Positions 12,943 to 24,575 of a stretch of DNA of 64,000 nucleotides are shown here, in pieces. The translations under genes and the position numbers were made by a program. The notes under the pieces were generated by a model. It did no database searches, had not been told where the DNA came from, and worked only from the letters and a program-made list of their open reading frames with translations. This DNA is from Lichenostomus cassidix (Eukaryota > Chordata > Aves > Passeriformes > Meliphagidae): positions 172,922 through 236,921 of the forward strand of contig VLJF02000047.1 in NCBI GenBank assembly GCA_008360975.2, given 5' to 3'. Within the stretch, counting starts at the first letter, position 1, and each line of letters starts with the position of its first letter.

Positions 12943-14595
12943 GATCAAATCCAGGGAAAATTATTCCTCAGTCATCTCACCTTCTGCAAGAGGTCAAAGC
13001 CTGCAGCTGCACTCCAAGCTGTGGAAGCCTCAGCATGCATCAGGTCCAGAGGATACCCTTGCAGGAAGCAGGTTAGTACCCACTGTCCCCCAGGACAGGG
13101 GGGAACAGGAGGCCTTTGCCTACATGCTGTCATCTGTGGTCCCAGGCCATAAACATCTACCCTCTGTGGCCCACGTGTGCAAACCCTCATCCAGCCCCAC
13201 ATGCTACACACATGCCATTTTCATGTCACAGTTACCTTACAGGGTCTTTTTATGCATTCCACATGCTGTGCAGTGCTAGGCCTTTCATGGCAGCACTGCA
13301 TATAAATCCACAGATCTGCAGTCTACTGCAAGATGCTGACCCTGCTTTGCCAGGGGGACAGGCCTGGCCATCGGCCCAAGACTTCGGGCTATATTAAGCC
13401 ACCTCAGGATGCCCCCGGGACCTATGGACCGCTCCTGTTGCTGTGTCTGTGTTCGTTCCTGTGGCCCTACCTGTCCCTCCTCTCCTCTTTTTCCCTTCCT
13501 CTCTGTCCTCGTGTCTTTCAAATCCAAGACCACATGCCATTGACAGGACACAACATGTGAGGGTCTCCTTTGCACATGCACTCCTTTCCAGTTATTTATA
13601 GAGAACGTCACAAGTTCCATCAGAAACACTACCTTGACACCAGAGGGCGCTGTAGGAGTGGATTTCCATCACTTTTGGGCCTGCTGTCCTGCATTTCAAA
13701 GCCATTGCCTTTGTAGCAGCCTTCCTGCTCAGAACTGCAATTGTTTGCAACACCCACGTCTTACACATGTCTTACCGTGTCTTACACATGCCACTGACAC
13801 CTGACAGGTCTCACAATTACTGCAGTGAGCCTGTAAACACGACCTGTACAACTCTCCCCATGTGCATACAGTATCCCTCTCCCTATGTGCACACAGTATG
13901 TCTTTGTAGTTTTCTCTTTCACTCTCTAATCTATGCCTGAGCATGTAGCAAAATTCAACTGCTCCATGCTTGCTTCTCAGGAATCCATGCCTCCTGCTCC
14001 GGCAAGTGCAACACTTTTGAAACGTGACACATACCTTCTCATATCAGCATACTTAGGACAGCCAGAGCTGCACGCTCCCCGAGGACAGATTCTTCTCCAT
14101 TTGTGCCTTCACACTCCAACCACGTGCCAGCCCATGGAGCTCCACATGCATGTAGTGCCCTTGTCATACAGGCAACCTGGTGAAACACAGAAATACTGTT
14201 GCTGCAACCTGTACATCCCTGCATGTTCCTTGTCACAGAGACAGTTCAAGCCACATTCTTTCCTCCAGCTTTTGCAACACTTCTCTACCATCCATAACCC
14301 CCTCAGTGCCTCCTTCTATGCCCATTCACCTACTTCATCCTTGTCACCAACCCACTCTCAGGCTTTCCTGTTCCATACTCCTCCTACTTCCTGACCCAAA
14401 AATCCACGTCCAGTTCCATTCCAGGGAGGGTTATCACGTAGTCATCATTTGTCTTCACCTAAACACTCATATCCACCTGTATCCACCAGTCTTCCTCAAG
14501 ACAGCCACTTTGCACTTACTCACTCACGGAGTGACAGTGAGCCAGGCACCTACCTAGCTACCTAGGTAGCTCGCTAGCTAGCTAGCTAGCTAGCT
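12943..14595. repeat. Macrosatellite unit, class I subtype A
   Basis: Unit of about 1.65 kb ending in a short ACCTAGC/TAGC run (14,551-14,595). Confidence 0.85.
13634..13652 (+). promoter_or_regulatory. CTCF-like site (one base variant)
   Basis: Differs from the common word only by T for C at the second base, outside the core. Confidence 0.55.
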
Positions 14596-16179
14596 GATCA
14601 CATTCAGGGAAAATTATTCCTCATTCCTGTCACCTTCTGCGAGAGGTCCAAGCCTGGAGCTGCACTCCAAATGGTCCAAGCTTCAGCGTGCACCGAGCAA
14701 AGAGGATCTGCTTGCAGGAAGTAGGTTAGTACCCACTGTCCCCCAGCTCAGGGGGGAACAGGAGGCCTTTGCCTACATGCTGTCATCTGTGCTCCCAGGC
14801 CATAAACATCTACCCTCCTTGGCCCACCTGTGCAAATCCCCATCCAGTCCCACGTGCCATAACCATACCATTTTCATGTCACAGTTACCTTACAGGGTGT
14901 TTCAATGCATTCCACACGCTCTGCAGTGCTAGGCCTTGCACCGCAGCAATGCATGTATATCCACACATCTGCAGCCTGCTGCAAGATGCTGCCCCTGCTT
15001 TGCCAGGGGGACAGGCCTGGCCATCGACCCATGACTTCAGGCTACATTAAGCCACCTCTGGATGGCCCCGGGACCTGTGGATCGCTCACACTGCTTTGTC
15101 CATGTTTGTTCCTGTGGCCCTACCTGTCCCTCCCCTCTTCTTTTTCTCTTCCTCTCTGTCCTTGTGTCTTTCAAACCTAAGACCAGATGCCAGTGACAGG
15201 GCACAACCTGCCAGGGACTCCTTTGCACATCCATTCCTTCCCAGGTATTTCTAGAGAACGTCCCAAGTTCCATCACAAACACTACCTCGACACCAGAGGG
15301 CGCTGTAGGAGTGGATTTCCATCACTATTGGGCCTGCCGTGCTGCATTTCAAAGCCATTGCCTTTGTAGCAGCCTTTCCGCTCATAACTGCAATTCTTTG
15401 CAATATAGACCTCCTAGACATGTCTTACCGTGTCTTGCACATGCCACTTACACCTCACACGTGTCACAATTACTGCACCCAGCCTGTAAACACGACCTGT
15501 ACACCTCTGCCTATGTGCATACAGTATCACTCTCCCTATGTCCACACAGTATCTCTTTGTACTTTTCTCTTTCACTGTGAAATCTATGCCTCAACATGTA
15601 CCCAAATTCAAGTGTTCCATGCTTGCTTCTCAGCAATGCATGCCTCCTGCTGTGGCAAGTGCAACACTTTTGAAACGTGACACATACCTTCTCATATCAG
15701 CATGCTTAGGACAGCCAGAGCTGCATGCTCCCTGAGGACAGATTTTTTGCCATTTCTGCCTTGACAATCACACCGAGTGCCAGTCCACGGAGCTCCACAC
15801 GGATGTAGTGTCCTTGCAATACAGGCAACCCTGTGAAACACACAAAGGCTGTTACTGCAACCTGTACATCCCTGCCCGTTCCCTGTCACCGAGACAGTTC
15901 AAGACAAGTTCTTTCCTCCAGCTTTTGCAAGCCTCTTCTACAATCCATAACCCCATCCGTGCCTTCTTCTAAGCCCATGCAGCTACTTCATCCTTGTCAC
16001 TTACCTGCTCCCAGGCTTTCTTGTTCTATACTCCTCCTACTTCCTGACCCAAACCTCCACGTACAATTCCATTCCAGGGAGGGTTATCATGTACTCATCA
16101 TTCTTCTTCAGCAAAACATTCATATACACCTCTATTCACCAGTCTCCCTTAAGACAGCTACTTTGCTGTGACTGACTGA

Positions 16180-16213
<34 letters not shown>

Positions 16214-16298
16214 ACCAACCAGCCAACCAACCAGCCTGCCAGCCAGCTAGCTAGCCAGCCAGCCAGCCAGCCAGCCAGCCCACCAGCCAGCCAGCCCA

Positions 16299-16329
<31 letters not shown>

Positions 16330-16356
16330 CCTAGCTAGCTAGCTAGCTAGCTAGCT
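14596..16356. repeat. Macrosatellite unit, class I subtype B
   Basis: Unit of about 1.76 kb; the terminal tetranucleotide array is short (16,170-16,356) and contains CCCACCAG interruptions. Confidence 0.85.
15287..15305 (+). promoter_or_regulatory. CTCF-like site
   Basis: Identical 19-bp word, the most telomere-proximal intact site in the left arm. Confidence 0.6.
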
Positions 16357-17142
16357 GGTCAAATCCAGGGAAAATTATTCCTCGCTCATCTCACCTTCTG
16401 CAAGAGGTCAAAGCCTGCAGCTGCACTCCAAGCTGTTGAAGCCTCAGCATGCATCAGGTCCACAGGATACCCTTGCAGGAAGCAGGTTTCTACCCACTGT
16501 CCCCCAGCTGAGGGGGGAACAGGAGGCCTTTGCCTACATGCTGTCATCTGTGCTCACAGGCCATAAACATCTACCCTCCCTGGCCCACCTGTGGAAATCT
16601 TCACGCATCCCCCCATGCCATAACCATGCCATTTTCATGTCACAGTTACCTTACAGGGTCTTTCAATGCCTTCTACATGCTCTGCAGTGATAGGCCTTTC
16701 ACTGCAGCATGGCATATATATTCACACAGCTGCAGCCTGCTGCAAGATGCTGAGGCTGCTTTGCCAGGGGGACAGGCCTGGCCATCGGCCCATGACTTCG
16801 GGCTATATTAACCTATGTCAGGATGCTCCTGGGACCCATGGACTGCTCACATTGCTTTGTGCTTGTGCCTTATACCTACTAACAAATGACAGTGAGAGGA
16901 CACACTGTCTGAGGATCTCCTTTGCATATTCATTCCTCCACTGCTATTTCTACAGAATGTCACAAATTCCATCAAAACAACTATGTACACACAGGAGGAC
17001 ACTGTAGGAGTGGACTTAGTTGCAGCCTACCGTGTTGCATTGCAAAGCCATTTCCATCGTAGCACTCTTTCTGTTCAGAACTCCAATTCCTTGCAGCACC
17101 TACCTCCCATGTCTTACCCATGGCACTTACAAATCACAGGTG

Positions 17143-17520
17143 TCATCTCACAAGTACCGCACCCAGTCTATCAACACACCTCGCACAATTCTCTAGATGC
17201 GCACAGAGGATCTCTTTGCACTTCTCATTTTCACTCTCCAATCTCTGCCTCAGCACGTACAATACCTCAACCCCTCCGCTTTTGCTTCTCAGCAATGCAT
17301 GCCTCCTACTATGGCAACTGCAACACTTCTCAAACACAACACATACCTTCCCATATCCACATCTGTAGGACAGCCACAACTGTGTGCTCCAACAGGACAG
17401 ATTCTTCTCCATTTCCATCTTCACTGTCACACCCAGTGCCAGCACATGTAGCTCCACATGGATGCAGCACCATTGTGACGCAGGCAGCCCTGTGAAACAC
17501 ACAAATCCCATCACTGACAC
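17143..17520 (-). other. Conserved 125-codon open frame (candidate gene remnant)
   Basis: Open frame of 125 codons spanning the 143-nt exon-like block and the DNA downstream of it. The mirror copy (36,440-36,817) is open over the same length with only a few substitutions. The C-terminal half has a KCCSCHSRR cysteine/basic patch, LLRSK, then a charged LRQRLESE-EKCKEILCAH stretch. Homologous frames stay open for about 60 codons in classes I, II and III despite strong nucleotide divergence. It could be a relic coding exon or chance openness in a C-rich repeat. The start is uncertain, because a splice acceptor lies just inside it. I recognise no family. Confidence 0.3.
17347..17489 (-). other. 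143-nt exon-like block (Intermediate class)
   Basis: On the minus strand the block starts after TGTGTTTCACAG and ends at GGGAAG|GTATGTG, both good splice consensus. The equivalent block is 143 nt in class III (20,470-20,612), 142 nt in class II (18,903-19,044) and 142-143 nt in class I. Conservation of both borders and length across divergent classes is the best evidence that the satellite was built from an exon. Use in transcripts is unknown. Confidence 0.45.
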
Positions 17521-17840
17521 CGTCCATCCCTGCCCATCCCTGTCAGCGAGACATTTATGGCCACCTTCTTTCCTACAGCCTTTCTAACACTCTTATACAA
17601 TCATGAATCCCCTCATTACCCCCTTCTGTGTCATTTCACATACTTCATCTTTCTCACTAAGCCACTCTGTGGGTCTCTTGTGACATACTCAGAATCTGCA
17701 GTGGCCCAAACATCCACATAGCATTCCATTTCAGGGATAATTGTCACACACTGCTTGTCCTTGCTCAGCAAACATCCATATACCACTCCATCCACAAGTG
17801 TCCCTGCACACTGCCGCTTTGCAGGGACAATGGGCCCGCT

Positions 17841-19405
17841 CTTTACACGGATGGAAAATTATTCCTAGGTCATCTCACCTTCTGGGACAGCTGTGTATGC
17901 ACTAAGACCCGAGCCAGGAGCTGCACAGCAAATCCACTAGGCCTCAGTATGCAGCGGGCGAGGAGGATGTGCCTGCAGGAACCGGGTTCGTACAGACCGT
18001 CCCGCAGCTCAGGGCGGATCGGGAGGCCTCGGGGTACGTGCGGTAAGCTGCGGTGTCACGCAATACACAAGCATCCTCTTTGGCCCCCCCGTGGAAAGCC
18101 TCAGCCAGCCGCACATGAAATAACCGTGCCATTTTCACGTCACAGGCACCTTACAGGCCCTTTCTACTCATGAGGGGCCCTGCACAGTGCTAGGCCACAT
18201 ACCACAGCAGTGCATTGAAAGCAACAGATCTGGAGTCTGCTGCAACTCACCGATCCCACTCGCCCGGGGGGACAGGCCTGGGCACAGTGCCATCGCTTCA
18301 GGGTCCATGAATCGATGTCCCGATGCTGCGGTGACTCACGCAGTGCCGATAAAGCTTTGTTCCTGTCCCTGGCCGTGAGGCCATCTGTTGTTCCACCGCT
18401 CTTTTTCTGTCCTCTTTTGCTCCTTGTGTCTCATACCTATGAGCAAATCCAAGGGAGAGGACACACAGTGTGAAGGTGTCCTTTGCCCCTCATTTAATTC
18501 TGAGGTGTTTATAGACACCCTTGTCATTGTCATGAACAGCAGTATGGAAACACAACAGGCTACCGCATGAGTGCACTCACCTCACACCCAGCCTGCTACT
18601 TTGCATTCCAAGCCATTTCCTTTGTAACACTTTGCACAGAACTGTAATCCCTTCAAGCACCTACCTCCGATCTCTTAGATGGGTCACTTGCAACTCACAG
18701 GTGTCACAATTTTTGCATGCAGCTTGTAAACGCACCCTGCATAGTTTTCTGTATGCACACAGAATATCTCTTGGCACCTCTCTATTTCTGTTCCAAACCT
18801 CTGCCTCAACATGTATGAGAACTCAGGTGCTCTGTGTTTGTTTCTCACCAAGACATACCTCCTGCTACGTATACTATGACACTCTTTAAATACCAAACAT
18901 ACCTTCCCATATTCACATCAGAGGACATCCCGATGTGAAGGCTTCAGCTGGGCACTTTCTTCTAAATGTCTGCCTTCACAATCCCACCCTGTGCCAGCAC
19001 ATGTTGCTCCATATGGATGCATTACCCTTGCAATGCAGGCAGCCCTGTGAAACACACAAATACTGTCACTGACCCTGTACATCCCTTGCCATACCTGTCA
19101 GCAAGACATTTCAAGCTGCCTTCTTTCCTAAAGCTTTTACAACAGTCTTATACAATCAGGAACCCCCTCATCACCCCCTTCTCTGTCATTTGACAGACTT
19201 GATCCTTCTCACTAAGCCACTCACGGTCTTTTTTGCTATGTAATCATAGTATGTACTGACCTGAACACCCACATACCATTCCATTTCAGGGATTGCTGTC
19301 ACACATTCATCATCCTTCCTCACTCCATCATTCCTACAGATCTCCATCCACAGGCCTCCCTCAAGACAGATACTTTGCACTGACAGGCAGCCACCTTGTT
19401 ATATT
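17841..19405. repeat. Macrosatellite unit, class II
   Basis: Unit of about 1.56 kb, clearly homologous to class I in order of landmarks (unit start with AAAATTATTCC, polypurine/polypyrimidine block, exon-like block) but far more diverged and without tetranucleotide arrays or the CTCF word. On the minus strand it retains an open 64-codon frame (17,944-18,138) similar to one in class IV (20,875-21,102), sharing a CTNP-PAG-SSSPAAY ending. Confidence 0.85.
18903..19044 (-). other. 142-nt exon-like block (class II)
   Basis: Acceptor TGTGTTTCACAG and donor GGGAAG|GTATGTT on the minus strand. One base shorter than in other classes, and one reading frame has acquired stops, so this copy looks decayed. 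Confidence 0.4.
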
Positions 19406-20770
19406 CACGGAGAATTACTTCTCAGCCATCTCACCGTCCGGGACAGGCGTGTAGGCAATAATGCCCAAGCCCGAGAACGCCCTCTGAATTGTCCAGGCCT
19501 CAGCATGCAGCGGGCGAACAGTAAACGCTCGCAGGATCCAGGCTCGTACATGCCGGCAGGAACTAGGTTTGTACATACTCTCCCCCACCTCAGGGGGAAG
19601 CAGGAGGCCTTCGGGTACCTGCCGTAAGCTCCGCTCACGTGCCACAGACATCTATCCTCTTTGCCTCAGCTGTGGGAAGCCTCACCCACCCTTACATGAC
19701 ATAAGCTTGCCATTTCCTATGTCACAGGCACCTTATAGGGTGTTTTCAATCCATTCCACACTGTCCGCAGTGCTAGGCCACATACCACAGCAGTGCATAT
19801 GGAGCAACAGATGCTGAGCCTGCTGCCACACACTGAGCCCACTTTCCCAGGGGGACAACTCCGGCCACCGTCCCGTGGCTACGGGGTCCATTACCTGACG
19901 TCACGGTGCCCTCAGGACCCACGCAGTGTTGCCATAGGTCTGTGAGCCTTTCTGTGCAGGCACGTCTTCTCTTTTCCACTCTCTTTTTTTTCTTTCCTGG
20001 CGTCTTTTTGTCACTCCTCGCGTCTCATACCTAGAAAGAAATCCAAGTGAGAGGACACACTGTGCGAGGGTATCCTCTGCACGTTTTCACTTTCATCAGG
20101 ACCACTGTGTGAACACTTCAGGCCACTGTAGGAGTGCAGTCACCCCACTTGCAGCCCGCTACCTGGCATTTCAAGGCCATCGCCTTTGTAGCACTTGTTC
20201 CCCACAGAACTGCCACGCTTTCCAGTACCTTCCTCCCACGTCTCGCACACGTCACTTACCACTCACAGGTGCCACAGTTATTGCACCAAGCTTGTAAACA
20301 CGCTGTGCACGATGATGTGTATGCACACACATATCTCTTGGCACTTATCCATCTCGCTACCAAATGCCTGCCTAAACAGGGATGAAAGCAAAAATGCTCC
20401 ACGTCTGCTTCTCAGCAACACATACCGTGCAGTACGGCAACTCTGACACATTTTAAACACGACACATACCTTCCCTTATCCACGTACCGAGGACAGCCAG
20501 AGGTGAAGGCTCCAGCAGGACACTTTGTTCTCCACGTGTGCCTTGACAATCACAGCCAGTGCCAGCAGATGTAGCTCCACACGGACGCAGTAGCCTCGCA
20601 ATGAAGGCAGCCCTGTGAAACACACGAATACAGTCACCAAAAGATCCACATGAAATACACATCAAATTCCACTTCAGGGATTTCTGTCATAGACTCATAA
20701 ATCTTTCTCAACCGAACATCCATATACAACTCCATCCAAAAGGCTCCCTGCACACAGCTGCTTTGCACAT
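19406..20770. repeat. Macrosatellite unit, class III
   Basis: Unit of about 1.37 kb, the most diverged complete unit. Besides the 143-nt block, the mirror copy shows a second well-formed exon-like interval (33,587-33,698) with a long pyrimidine tract. Confidence 0.85.
20470..20612 (-). other. 143-nt exon-like block (class III)
   Basis: Minus-strand acceptor ATGTGTTTCACAG and donor GGGAAG|GTATGTG. One reading frame is open from end to end and continues the CGATSAGTGCDCQG-type sequence seen in class I and Intermediate copies. Confidence 0.45.
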
Positions 20771-21600
20771 TACAAGCATGAAAAATTATTCCTAGGTCAT
20801 CTCACCTTGTGGGACAGCTGTGTATGTATGCACTTAAATCAAAGCCAGCAGCTCGACTTCAAATCTTCTAGGCCTCAGTATGCAGCGGGCGAAGAGGATA
20901 TGCCCGCAGGAAGCGGGTTTGTACACAGCGTCCAGCAGCTCAGGGGGGAACGGGAGCCCTCGGGATCCATGTGATAAGCTCCCGTCTCACGCAGGCCACA
21001 GCTATCCTCTTTGGCCCACCTGTGGAAAGCCTCCCCCAGCCCCACAGTCCTCAGCCACGCCATTTTCCCCTCACAGTTACCTAGCAGCATTTCCCGACGC
21101 ATCGCACACTCTCCGCAGGCCTAGGCCTGGCACCACAGCACTGCATTTGCATCGACAGATCTGGAGCCCGCCGCGAGACACCGACCCAGTTTTAGCAGGG
21201 GGACAGGCCCGGGCATCGGTGCACGCCTTCCCCGAAGGAATTAAGCCACATCACAACGCCCGCCGGGAACCACGGCCCGGTCATATGCTCTGTCGCTGTC
21301 CTGTTATGTGTCCCTACCTGTCCTTCCAATCTTCCTTTCCTCTCTTCTCTTCTCTCTCTCTCCTTCTGTCTCTCGTACCTACTGACAGGTGACAGTGACA
21401 GGACCCACTGCCTGAGTACGTCTTCTCCACATCATTTCCTTCACAGGCATTTGTACAAAACGTTATAAGCTCCTTCATGAACAGTACCTGCGCACAACGG
21501 GACGCCGTAGGAGCGGACTCACCTCCCTTCCAGGCTGCCGTGTTGCATTTCTAAGCCATTCCCCTCGGAGAACTTTGTGATGTTCAAAGAAACCTGTCTA
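20771..21600. repeat. Macrosatellite unit, class IV, partial
   Basis: The telomere-proximal end of the array. It aligns with other units from their start as far as the block that ends at the exon-like interval 21,523-21,597, then homology stops and single-copy sequence begins. A plus-strand open frame of 170 codons (20,880-21,392) is matched by 196 codons in the mirror copy, but the shared compositional bias makes coding doubtful. Confidence 0.75.
21523..21597 (-). other. 75-nt exon-like block
   Basis: On the minus strand a strong pyrimidine tract and TCTTCTAG acceptor precede a 75-nt interval ended by GGGAG|GTGAGT. The mirror copy is 32,359-32,433. The length is 25 codons and two frames are open. 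It is the array-proximal edge of class IV and aligns with the region before the CTCF-like word in class I. Confidence 0.4.
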
Positions 21601-21928
21601 GAAGAGAGACAGTAAAAAACTTAGCTGTCTGCTACATCTGCATACCATTACCAGGCACTTGAACAGCAAGGAAGTACCCAAACCAGGAAACAATGACTTC
21701 ATTCTTACCCCTGTGTGCCTACTTACCATCTTTGACAAGTACAAACATTCCCTTAGCCTCTGCAGTCACGTACATATCTGATGGTTTTTACTTGCCTTGG
21801 TTTTCCACCTTCATTTCAATGCTTTGCTCCTCACGTACAGCTCGTGCCACCTTCTATTTTTCGGTTCCATGTGCTTTTGGTTTGTTTGCTCAATGTCTTT
21901 TCACTTTCCTCTGCCATGCTGCCTTTAA

Positions 21929-21959
<31 letters not shown>

Positions 21960-22054
21960 AAAGGGAGCATGCCACCTTGGCTGCATCTCTGTTCCCTAGC
22001 ATCCGTGCTTTTTCCTTTTTTTCCTGTCTTTTTTTTTTTTCCCATTACCAAATT
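21601..22054. other. Unique spacer with poly(T) tract
   Basis: Mirror of 31.92-32.36 kb. It contains a minus-strand donor (GATG|GTAAGTAGG in the right copy at about 32,229) and two T-runs, the longer at about 21,931-21,959. The left and right runs differ in length. I see no gene or recognisable transposon body attached to the tract. Confidence 0.6.
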
Positions 22055-22360
22055 ATATATATTTCTACATATAATATATATTATAAATAAAATGTATATA
22101 TACTATGCAAGACATCAGACATATAGTAACATATACAAATAAATGAATTCCATTATATACCATATATATTATATGTATAATATCTAACATACATTCCATA
22201 TATTTCATATATAGCACATATGATATAGCCAATAGATAATATATATTACCTACTACCCATTTTATAGCCAAATATGATATGTATAATATCTATATTTCAT
22301 ATATCCACATGAAATACATAAAATTGATGTAACATACATATACTAGATATATTATTATAC
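22055..22360. repeat. AT-rich microsatellite
   Basis: Irregular (TATA/ATAT) sequence of about 300 bp with CATATATAC-type variants, mirrored at 31.60-31.92 kb. Confidence 0.9.
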
Positions 22361-22366
22361 TCAGCT

Positions 22367-22566
22367 GCTGCTTACCGGGTTGCTGCTCCTCAGGCAACCG
22401 TCAGCAGGTGTTTCTGGGGGTGGTGATGCTCCTCAGGCAACCGTCAGCAGGTGTTTCTGGGGGTGGTGATGCTCATCAGGCAACTGCCAGCAGGTGTTTC
22501 TGGGGGTGGTGATGCTCATCAGGTAACCATCTCCAGGTGTTTCTGGGGGTGGTGATGCTCATCAGC
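22367..22566. repeat. 43-bp VNTR, about 4 copies
   Basis: Tandem units containing GTGTTTCTGGGGGTGGTGAT with 43-bp spacing. The right arm has five full copies of the reverse complement plus a part copy (31,351-31,580). Confidence 0.95.
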
Positions 22567-22607
22567 CGAACAGCTTGTACATCTGTGCGAAAGTCCAGAA
22601 GCCATAC

Positions 22608-22663
22608 CTAGTGTTCCAAAAACTGCATTTTTATGAAAGGACTGACTATTCCATCTCAAGGTC
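22608..22663 (-). other. 56-nt exon-like block
   Basis: Minus-strand acceptor GTGTTTACCAG and donor CACTAG|GTATGG. The mirror block 31,253-31,308 has the same length and both splice sites. It lies downstream of the CpG-island donor, so it is a plausible second exon of a noncoding transcript. Confidence 0.35.
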
Positions 22664-22679
22664 CTGGTAAACACACCGA

Positions 22680-24575
22680 AAGCACCAGAGCCCACACAAC
22701 AGGGCTACGCACTCTCCCGTCCCGGCAGCAGCCGCTCCACCTGCACAGCGTCCCGGCTCAGCCTCCACCCGAGCGCCCCGAACAGCGGCACCAGCCACGC
22801 CTCGCGGTGGCCGGCCGCTGCAGGTCCTCTACTCCCTGCCCGTTCCATCGTCCCCGACGTTGCTGTATGTGTGTGCCACTCAGTGTGGAGCACGTGCTGT
22901 TTTCCAGTATCTCCTTCTTACCTGCCCAGGCGCCGCGCTGACCGGACAGCCCCCACAGCCCGCAGTCAGTCCGTGCCGCAGACACCCGAGCAGCCGGGCC
23001 GCGAGCGCGCAGGACCCGGTGCGGGGACGCGGCCGCCGCCGTCGGTGCCCCCCCCGTCCCGGTCCCGGCGCGGGGACGCTGCCGCCGCCGCCCGCGCCCC
23101 CCCCCCTTCCCGGCGCCAGGACGCGGCCGCGGCCGGCGTGGCCCCCCCCCCCAGACTCCCGGCACGGGGATGCAGCTGAGGCTGGCCGTCCCCGTTTCCT
23201 TTGCGCCGCAAACAAACTGCTGCCGCCGCCGGGACATCCACCTCCCCTCCCCGGAGACGCAGCCCGGGCGGGCGGGTCCCCCACCACTGTCTATCGGCGG
23301 CGGCGAGTGCTGCTGCCGCCGCTGCCGCCGCCCCCCCCCCCCTCGGCGGCAGGCGCCGCCGCTCCCCCGGCGACTCAGGAAACCTGTACCGCTCTGCGCG
23401 CAACAGACCCCCCAGCCTCCACCGGCCTCTCGACCGGGGTCGCCGCCGGCTTCACCTGCAGTCCGCCGGCGCTCCGCCGTCGCCGCCGCCGCCCACGGCG
23501 CCGCCCTCGCCGCTCCACCGGCGCCGCTCCGCCACCTCTCCCGCAGCTCCGCCGCAGCCGGCACTCAGCCGCGGAGCGCCGTCGCCGCTCGGCCGCCGCC
23601 GGCAGTCCACCGCCGCTGCCCCGCCGCCGCCGCTCGGCCGCCGCCGGCGCTCCGCGGCCGGTTCTCCGCCGCTCCTCCGCTCCCTCCGCCGCCACCGCCG
23701 CCGGCTGGCCGCCCGGAGCCGCTGGCGGCGCTTGGCCGCCGCCGGCGCTCCGGCCGGTGCTCCTCCGCCTCCGCTGCCGCTGCCGCGCTGCCGCTGGGCC
23801 CCCGGAGCGCCGGCGGGCGCTGCCGCGCCGGCGTCCGCGCCGGTGCTCCTCCGCTCGCTGCCTCGCTGCCCCGCTGCCGCCGCCAGCCGCGGAGCGTCGG
23901 CGGCGCTGGGCCGCCGCCGGCGCTCCGCGGCCGGTGCTCCTCCGCTCCTCCGTCTCCCCGCTGCCGCCGCTGGCCGCTGCCCGAGTCGGTGGCGTCGCTG
24001 CCGCCGGCGCTCCGCGGCCGGTGTCCGCCGCCTCCGCCCCGCCGCCGCCGCCGCCGCGCCGCCGCCCGGCCGCCGGCGGCGCTTGATGCTGCCGGCGCTC
24101 CGCGGCCGGTGCTCCGCCGCCTCCGCTCCCGCCGCCGCCCGCCCGCCGCCGGCGCTCACCTTCCACTGCCTCACCGTAGCCGCCGCCGCTCCGCCGCTCC
24201 TCGTCCGCCGCTGGTGCTCCTAGGGGTCTCGCGGCCGGCGCCGGGGGGCCCCTCTTGAGGGGCTCGGAGCCGAGGGGCGGGGAGAGGCGGGCCGGGGCGG
24301 AGAGGGGCGGGCCGGGGCGGGGCTTGGCGGCGAGGGGCGGGCCGGGGCGCCGAGGGGCGTGGCCGCCGTTCGGCCGACGGCGCCGGTGCGTATCCCTGAA
24401 TGCAGGGATCTCGGCAGTTCCCGCCGCCCCGACCGCGCCGTCGCTCTTTCCCGCAAGCCCGCAAGGCTCGCGAGCCGCCGCGGCGGCACTCTCGGGGTGC
24501 CCATTTCGTTCAGGCAGCCAGGTACGTTCCTAAACCCCCTGAGAATACCCCGCGGCCGCCCTTTTCGAACGCGTC
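22680..24575 (-). promoter_or_regulatory. CpG island with candidate first exons
   Basis: About 1.9 kb of very GC- and CpG-rich DNA with numerous GC boxes (GGGGCGGGGC, 24,270-24,340). On the minus strand two consensus donors end candidate first exons: GGAAG|GTGAGC at 24,159 and GGGCAG|GTAAGA at 22,921. The direction is away from the telomere. Very long open frames in all frames simply reflect the lack of AT-rich stop codons, and I do not call them as proteins. Confidence 0.65.
23440..24158. repeat. GC-rich degenerate minisatellite
   Basis: Recurring GGCGCTCCGCGGCCGGTGCT-type words at irregular 40-90 bp spacing, inside the CpG island and, by the splice donors, within the candidate first intron. 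The right-arm version is about 120 bp longer between the same two donors. Confidence 0.8.

Larger units (their letters stand above)
16357..17840. repeat. Macrosatellite unit, Intermediate class
   Basis: Unit of about 1.48 kb at the junction between class I units and the more diverged telomere-proximal classes. No tetranucleotide array separates it from class II. It contains the longest conserved minus-strand open frame (17,143-17,520). Confidence 0.85.

Noticed and set aside
411..17000. Recurring plus-strand frame beginning MPTCCHLCSQAINIYPPWPT in many units
   Set aside because: It recurs because the repeat recurs; in classes II-IV the frame is not kept, and the splice signals lie on the other strand.
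20880..21392. 170-codon plus-strand frame in class IV (196 codons in the right arm)
   Set aside because: Opposite to the splice-signal strand, Pro/Ser/His rich, and lengths differ between arms through loss of the stop. I keep it only as a note.
21931..21961. Poly(T) as the tail of a processed pseudogene or LINE
   Set aside because: No recognisable retroposed body or target duplication beside it; tract length varies between arms as for a simple repeat.
22860..24258. Several 240-408 codon open frames in the left CpG island
   Set aside because: Same cause: few stop codons arise in about 80 percent GC repeat DNA. No domain or conserved start.
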